Below are positions 14,942-18,839 of a stretch of 18,839 nucleotides of DNA, one piece after another. The stretch spans positions 1-18,839 of the forward strand of contig VSOA01000039.1 of assembly GCA_009774585.1 (NCBI GenBank), written 5' to 3'. Origin of the DNA: Lachnospiraceae bacterium (GTDB lineage: Bacteria > Bacillota > Clostridia > Lachnospirales > Lachnospiraceae). The translations under genes were made by a program, and so were the position numbers. The notes beneath the pieces were generated by a model. That model worked only from the letters and a program-made list of their open reading frames with translations. It was not told the origin of the DNA and ran no database searches. Positions within the stretch are counted from its first letter, which is position 1; each line of letters begins with the position of its first letter.

Positions 14942-16048
14942 CTATTTCAAAACATTCTCAAGCCATGTCTTCATCCCGGTCTGGTAGCACTTCCTGATCA
15001 TCCGGAATACATCGCCGTAATCAATCCGCCCCTGTGTCTTCATCTGCTCTAACAGGACCGAAAGCTGCGCTGTCAAATACGGATTCGCCACGAACTCATC
15101 CGGCTTGCTGTGCTGTGCATAAGCCGTGATATGCGGCAGGCATAATGTCTCATTCATGCCGTATCCTCTGATATCCTCCTCAATCAGAAGACTCGGAATC
15201 ATATTGCTGACACAATAAATATGCGTATGCACACGAAAACCGACATGAATGTCAACTTTGTCAAGTTCCTTGAATTTCTCTGCATCGCCGGACAAATCGA
15301 CGCATGTGACACCATGTTCCTCCGCCCATTCTTTTAATGTCAAATTATAATTCTTGGAATATTTCGTGATATACCCGTCATTAAACGTAAGAAGCACCTT
15401 TGCCTCGGGAAACCTTCCCTGCAGGAAGCTAATCAGATCTTCTATCTGGGACAGCTTCTTATTGTGATCCTGCGCGTTCTTTGTAAGTCCATGGTTCGAG
15501 ACTGCAATCGTTTTCACTTTCCTGCCTGCAAAACCGCCTTGAAAGACGGCATCGTCTTCCGGCTTGTCCAGCAGCTCAAGATGATACCATGCCGGGCAGC
15601 CCGCCATAATCACTCCCTTAACGCCGCTGTTCCGCAGAATGGTATCTACCGTCCAGTCTCTGCTGGCAAGCTGTCCGCCCCGTTCCACCACTTTGTTAAA
15701 ATAGGCAATCATCTCGTCAGAATACGGATACTCGTAAAGCGTTGCATCTTCCCCGTCCGCGCCGTACAATCCGGTTCCCATATAGTGAATTGGCACCGTA
15801 ATCTCATCAATATGCTGATAGAAAAAGCTTGTCCGTACATAGGCTTCCGCATACTGCGCCCCGCCGCCGCCGGTGACGATTGCATCGTATTCATTCAGCT
15901 TCTCAATCTGAAACTGTGCGTCATTATCCAAGTTTAATACAACGGAAGCCTCCGGATATGCTTTCTTCAACACCCTGACAATTCTGTCATAAATCAGGAA
16001 GTCTCCGCCGTTACTGTATGGCCTTCCGGCAACCAGAATTTTTTTCAT
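14942..16048 (-). CDS. Polysaccharide pyruvyl transferase family protein
   Basis: The protein (368 residues from the ATG at 16048) matches the polysaccharide pyruvyl transferase family (CsaB, WcaK, EpsO type). The N-terminus MKKILVAGRPYSNGGDFLIYD has the expected glycine-rich and Asp pattern. VTGGGGAQYA follows at about 58-67, then SRDWTVDTIL, and late GFRVHTH (270-276, conserved R-x-H) with PSLLIEEDIRGYG. The fold is GT-B-like. Members add a ketal-linked pyruvate from phosphoenolpyruvate to a sugar, though some act as other transferases. Together with the MBOAT/SGNH pair it suggests an acidic, substituted glycan. It is the first gene after the promoter at 16100-16128. A GTG directly before the ATG (16051) could also be the start and is slightly better spaced from AAAGGAAAG. 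Confidence 0.82.
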   Translation of the reverse strand: MKKILVAGRPYSNGGDFLIYDRIVRVLKKAYPEASVVLNLDNDAQFQIEKLNEYDAIVTGGGGAQYAEAYVRTSFFYQHIDEITVPIHYMGTGLYGADGEDATLYEYPYSDEMIAYFNKVVERGGQLASRDWTVDTILRNSGVKGVIMAGCPAWYHLELLDKPEDDAVFQGGFAGRKVKTIAVSNHGLTKNAQDHNKKLSQIEDLISFLQGRFPEAKVLLTFNDGYITKYSKNYNLTLKEWAEEHGVTCVDLSGDAEKFKELDKVDIHVGFRVHTHIYCVSNMIPSLLIEEDIRGYGMNETLCLPHITAYAQHSKPDEFVANPYLTAQLSVLLEQMKTQGRIDYGDVFRMIRKCYQTGMKTWLENVLK

Positions 16049-16099
16049 CACCTAATATACTTTCCTTTATCATTTTTTCAATTACAAAACCATAGTTAC

Positions 16100-16128
16100 A
16101 TGATAACTTTATTTTGTGGTTTTTTCAA
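16100..16128 (-). promoter_or_regulatory. Sigma-70-type promoter of the glycan operon
   Basis: On the minus strand TTGAAA (-35, 16123-16128) is separated by exactly 17 nt from TATCAT (-10, 16100-16105), in an A+T-rich context. Transcription would begin near 16093, about 45 nt before the pyruvyltransferase-family start codon. It is the only good match I see upstream of the eleven-gene run. Confidence 0.65.
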
Positions 16129-16143
16129 GTGGGAGCGAGAAAG

Positions 16144-16188
16144 AAGCGTTAAATATCAGTTGCAAATTACATCCGATATCTAACGCTT
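16144..16188 (-). other. Inverted repeat between the DUF2971 gene and the glycan promoter
   Basis: AAGCGTTA and ATATC pair with GATAT and TAACGCTT, giving 8 plus 5 bp around one mismatch and a 17-nt loop. It lies about 60 nt past the DUF2971 stop, so it could be a weak terminator; the following minus-strand sequence is only partly T-rich (CTTCTTTCTC). It also lies just upstream of the -35 box at 16123-16128, so it could be an operator-like site. I cannot decide between these. Confidence 0.55.
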
Positions 16189-16248
16189 AAATCAAAACAA
16201 TATTTAATTTATTACACATGCCAATATCAGTACAGTTTTCTAAAAATG

Positions 16249-17385
16249 CTAATAAATATAAGGAATAGATGACTTTTCTGCTATAATCCCGCTTCTCGTA
16301 AGATAATAATTCTCAAAATCCGGGCAATATTTCGACTGTTTAATAGTCTCAGCAATGTCTGTCAATACTGCTTCCCTTGATGACAGTGAAAATGCCTGCC
16401 ACTTACCGTACAAGCTTTTTATACTTCTGTCAGGAACCGTTTTGCCCTGCTCCAGTTCCTTCCAAAACGGAGAGATTTTTTTACTATAGCACAGATAATT
16501 CTTAATTTGTTCCTTCCACTGTTCCTCCGTAACGAGCGCACTTGACATTATCTTCGCATGATCTAAAAAGAATTTAATACTCTTATAAACCACCTCTTGA
16601 TTATTTCCGGGTCCAACCATCACAGAAGTAATCGGCCAACCATTTTTACACTGAACATCCAAATACGGCTTCATTACATGCTTATCAGTTCTATAGCCTA
16701 TCCGCGGCTGTTTTCCCGTTTCACTGTTAATTGTCATTGTGTCAAAAGCCAGCCGCATTTCTTCTTCCTGATAAAAGTCATACTGTTTGACAAAAATACT
16801 GATCAGCGCCCACCTTTCAACCAAGCTCTCACTGTCTAAATTGTCTGCATTTTCTCCGAACAAATCTGATAAAATCTTTTCCGCTGTCTCTTGATACTTC
16901 TGCGCGTCATTACGCTCTTTTGTAAAATAATATATTTCCTTCAAGTCCCTTTCAAAGGTAATCGTCCTGCCTTTCGAATCCTTCTGGTCCTTTTCATACA
17001 AAAGATACTCACCGGCTTTGTCTGGCTCAAATACTATTTCCAAACAGACTCCCGATTCTTTCGCATATGTAGTCCACTGGCTCAGCAAATCTTTCTTCCT
17101 GCAAAAAGAAATTGTGTATCGAGACGACATATTCTGTTGCTCTTCCCCGTTCTGCTTACTAAAGATTTCCTGAATGGGACATTCCTGATACTCTTTCAGC
17201 CTCTGCTTTGACTTAAACCAGTCAGTTATAATATCAGAATTTGTAACCAGTTCCCTTATTTCGCTGATTCCATTCAGATATTCCCGCGAATCATTCATAT
17301 AATCCAGATTGGTCGCCCATATATTACCATTCTGCATAATTTTGCTCATTGTATCTGTTGTAGTATAATAATATAGTTTCTGCAT
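16249..17385 (-). CDS. DUF2971 family protein
   Basis: The 378-residue protein shows the DUF2971 pattern. Near the start is LYYYTTTDTMSKIMQNGNIW followed by NLDYMNDSREY. At 94-119 comes the second block FCRKKDLLSQWTTY...GVCLEIVF, corresponding to the family's S-x-W-x-x-Y-x5-G-x-C. The first block usually reads LYHYT; here the histidine position is tyrosine. The biochemical role is not known to me. The Y-T-(x)n-I-x-x-G arrangement recalls ADP-ribosyltransferase-like folds such as DarT, but this is only inference. There is no signal peptide or membrane helix. The start codon directly follows the TAA of the receiver-like gene (TAAATG) with no strong ribosome binding site, so translation is probably coupled. 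Lower G+C than the glycan genes suggests a separate origin. Confidence 0.72.
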   Translation of the reverse strand: MQKLYYYTTTDTMSKIMQNGNIWATNLDYMNDSREYLNGISEIRELVTNSDIITDWFKSKQRLKEYQECPIQEIFSKQNGEEQQNMSSRYTISFCRKKDLLSQWTTYAKESGVCLEIVFEPDKAGEYLLYEKDQKDSKGRTITFERDLKEIYYFTKERNDAQKYQETAEKILSDLFGENADNLDSESLVERWALISIFVKQYDFYQEEEMRLAFDTMTINSETGKQPRIGYRTDKHVMKPYLDVQCKNGWPITSVMVGPGNNQEVVYKSIKFFLDHAKIMSSALVTEEQWKEQIKNYLCYSKKISPFWKELEQGKTVPDRSIKSLYGKWQAFSLSSREAVLTDIAETIKQSKYCPDFENYYLTRSGIIAEKSSIPYIY

Positions 17386-17892
17386 TTATACGGCTTGATG
17401 TATTCCTAATGCTTCAACGAAGGTAGGGCATCCTTCCAATTCCAGACTAAGTAACGCACCACTCTGTCCCGCCACAATGACATGTTCTTCAAATGTTCTC
17501 TCGATAGCACGTTTCAAGTGCTCAACAGTCGTATAAAACCATATTCTGTATGCTTGATTTTCTGCTTCGTCTTTCTTTTTTAGCGCATACCTCACATTAA
17601 TCCTATACTCGAACACTTCAATAACAGCCCCCCGATCAATATCGGTATCAAACAGGAACAATGTGTCCAGATTACTATATAGTTCATCGAGTTTCTCTTC
17701 CAGATTCCAATAATCCACGATTGTTATTTTATTACACGACAATTTTTCTTTCAGTTCCGCTATCTTTTCCCCATAACCATTCTGTGGATCATAACACAAT
17801 ATCTCCACTTCGCATCCCGGGCAAATATCGTTTAACTGTTCCGTCATTCCCACCAGTCTTTCCGGATAATCTTCCAAAATCACAAATTTCAT
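17386..17892 (-). CDS. Small atypical receiver-like (REC) domain protein
   Basis: The 168-residue protein has a response-regulator-like pattern. Strand 1 is MKFVILED (acidic pair Glu7-Asp8) and is followed by a helix. A later strand, TLFLFDTDID (77-86), would carry the phosphoacceptor-type Asp. IWFYTT (117-122) resembles strand 4 with its conserved Thr/Ser. The strand-5 Lys is not seen: the corresponding stretch is HVIVAGQSG. An extra alpha/beta stretch separates strand 1 from the Asp strand, and there is no DNA-binding output domain. It is therefore at best an unusual or pseudo-receiver, and the assignment is tentative. The ATG at 17892 is preferred over the adjacent GTG at 17895 because GGAGGT lies 6 nt before the ATG. 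It starts 12 nt after the preceding gene and abuts the DUF2971 gene. Confidence 0.55.
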   Translation of the reverse strand: MKFVILEDYPERLVGMTEQLNDICPGCEVEILCYDPQNGYGEKIAELKEKLSCNKITIVDYWNLEEKLDELYSNLDTLFLFDTDIDRGAVIEVFEYRINVRYALKKKDEAENQAYRIWFYTTVEHLKRAIERTFEEHVIVAGQSGALLSLELEGCPTFVEALGIHQAV

Positions 17893-17904
17893 CACGACAC
17901 CTCC

Positions 17905-18839
17905 CTAAGCTTCCTGTCCCTGCTGCTTTTCATATTTTGCCCACAAAATAGGCAGTTCATAACAAAAATATTTTCTTTTTTCATCGTCATATTTTAGATT
18001 CATCCTAACACAAAATTCCTCTGACATCAACTTTTTTGCATAGCCTACTACTTCCAGAAGTTCTTCTTTTGACGTTGCCTTGTTAATTTTATCACGGATA
18101 AATGCCACCTTTATCCGTTTTATATAACAATTCAACGTCCACACAGTAATTCCGCTTTCCTCATTTACCGGCTCCCGTTCCAAGCATTTCATCATGTCAT
18201 CGATATCTTCTTTGCATTCCGTTTCATTACTGATACGCAGCATCTGCTCGTCCGTTACTTCTAAATATACCTCCATTGTCCCGCTTGCATTACATCTTCC
18301 CCTCCCTTCTTCTTTAACATTCAAGATGGTTGCCAGCAGAAGCGCCGTCATTTGCTCCTCCCGCCCATTTATAGTAACCAGACAATCATCTTCATTGATT
18401 GCCCGTCCATCCTTAAAAATACTTTGATTATAGATTTGCACCTTTATGTTTTCTTTTACCGTACTGTGCATATCCTCTTCTATTTCTATATTGCCTTTCA
18501 AAATTGCCGGAACGCTGCTCCATTTCCACTCGTTAAGCTTATTCTCCGGTGCATAAAAATCTTTCTCCAGACTGTTGCGATACAATTTGCTCACTTGTAG
18601 ATCGCTCAGTAAAATCAAAGCATCATGTGGTTTAGCAGAAACGCCTCCGGCCTGTTCCTGCTGCTTTCCAATCCGCTTTGTCTCTTTTGTATGCACGGTA
18701 CTTTTCTCCCGTTTTAACACATCTAATTGACTTTTTGTCATATCGATTTCACGCAGATAATTCTGCATACCGGCACCAAACAGACTTTTCTCCATTTCAT
18801 TTGACAAGGCAAGCACATTGCGAATTGCATATATTGCCT
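17905..18839 (-). CDS. Unrecognised protein, C-terminal 310 residues (5' end outside window)
   Basis: The reading frame is open to the high-coordinate edge (…AIYAIRNVLALSNEMEKS…), so the GTG at 18816 is not necessarily the start and the gene is probably longer. I do not recognise a family. The visible part begins helical and charged, with a basic, Gln-rich linker (KETKRIGKQQEQ) before SAKPHDALILLSDLQVSKLY. A mixed alpha/beta region follows with INGREEQMTALLLATILNV and EVYLEVTDEQML, then a helical end with KINKATSKEELLEVVGYAKKLM. No membrane helix, signal peptide or catalytic motif stands out. It is followed after 12 nt by the receiver-like gene and then the DUF2971 gene, so the three form one unit. 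The missing N-terminus may hold the recognisable domain, for example an ATPase or sensor kinase. Confidence 0.75.
   Translation of the reverse strand, partial: AIYAIRNVLALSNEMEKSLFGAGMQNYLREIDMTKSQLDVLKREKSTVHTKETKRIGKQQEQAGGVSAKPHDALILLSDLQVSKLYRNSLEKDFYAPENKLNEWKWSSVPAILKGNIEIEEDMHSTVKENIKVQIYNQSIFKDGRAINEDDCLVTINGREEQMTALLLATILNVKEEGRGRCNASGTMEVYLEVTDEQMLRISNETECKEDIDDMMKCLEREPVNEESGITVWTLNCYIKRIKVAFIRDKINKATSKEELLEVVGYAKKLMSEEFCVRMNLKYDDEKRKYFCYELPILWAKYEKQQGQEA

Noticed and set aside
1..18839. CRISPR arrays, tRNA or rRNA genes, insertion sequences, phage attachment sites
   Set aside because: I saw no regular spaced repeats, cloverleaf sequences, transposase-like frames or flanking terminal repeats anywhere in the window.

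Overview
This 18.8 kb window looks like a bacterial surface-polysaccharide (capsule, exopolysaccharide or cell-wall glycan) locus. Every gene I accept is on the minus strand. Strong GGAGG-type ribosome binding sites, short or negative gene spacing, moderate G+C and the gene content suggest a Firmicute, probably a gut Clostridium/Lachnospiraceae-type organism. That taxonomy is inference; no rRNA or other marker gene is present.

Layout in transcription order (high to low coordinates). (1) 18839-16249: a tight three-gene unit. It holds a large gene cut by the window edge that I do not recognise, a small atypical receiver-like protein and a DUF2971 protein. It is more A+T-rich than the rest and has no obvious link to glycan synthesis; it could be a signalling or conflict/defence module. 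(2) 16250-16052: a spacer with a hairpin and a good sigma-70-type promoter (TTGAAA, 17 nt, TATCAT) pointing into the glycan cluster. (3) 16048-1112: eleven genes with no internal terminator that I can see. They are a polysaccharide pyruvyltransferase-family protein, an MBOAT acyltransferase, an SGNH-fold partner, NeuA, NeuB, a NeuC-type epimerase, a stand-alone CBS-pair protein, a large polytopic membrane protein, a GtrII-type membrane glucosyltransferase, an HMGL-like aldolase with an extra C-terminal domain, and an acetolactate-synthase-like ThDP enzyme. (4) 1060-1035: a strong intrinsic terminator. (5) 1013-1: a new extended -10 promoter followed by two tandem cytidylyltransferase-like genes, the second cut by the window edge.

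How they may work together. The NeuC-, NeuB- and NeuA-type enzymes make and CMP-activate a nonulosonic acid (sialic or legionaminic type; the window does not decide which). The MBOAT/SGNH pair and the pyruvyltransferase-like protein probably decorate the glycan. The two membrane proteins probably move or transfer lipid-linked sugars. The aldolase, ThDP enzyme and cytidylyltransferase-like genes resemble a pathway to a branched-chain CDP-sugar, by analogy with YerE of yersiniose synthesis, but with an added aldolase that may supply an unusual 2-oxo acid. No soluble glycosyltransferase, flippase, polymerase or sugar dehydratase is seen, so the locus must continue beyond position 1 or elsewhere.

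Most novel points: the aldolase/ThDP pair, the first cytidylyltransferase paralogue with altered active-site motifs, the detached CBS pair, the uncharacterised 14-helix protein, and the DUF2971/receiver-like/unknown trio.
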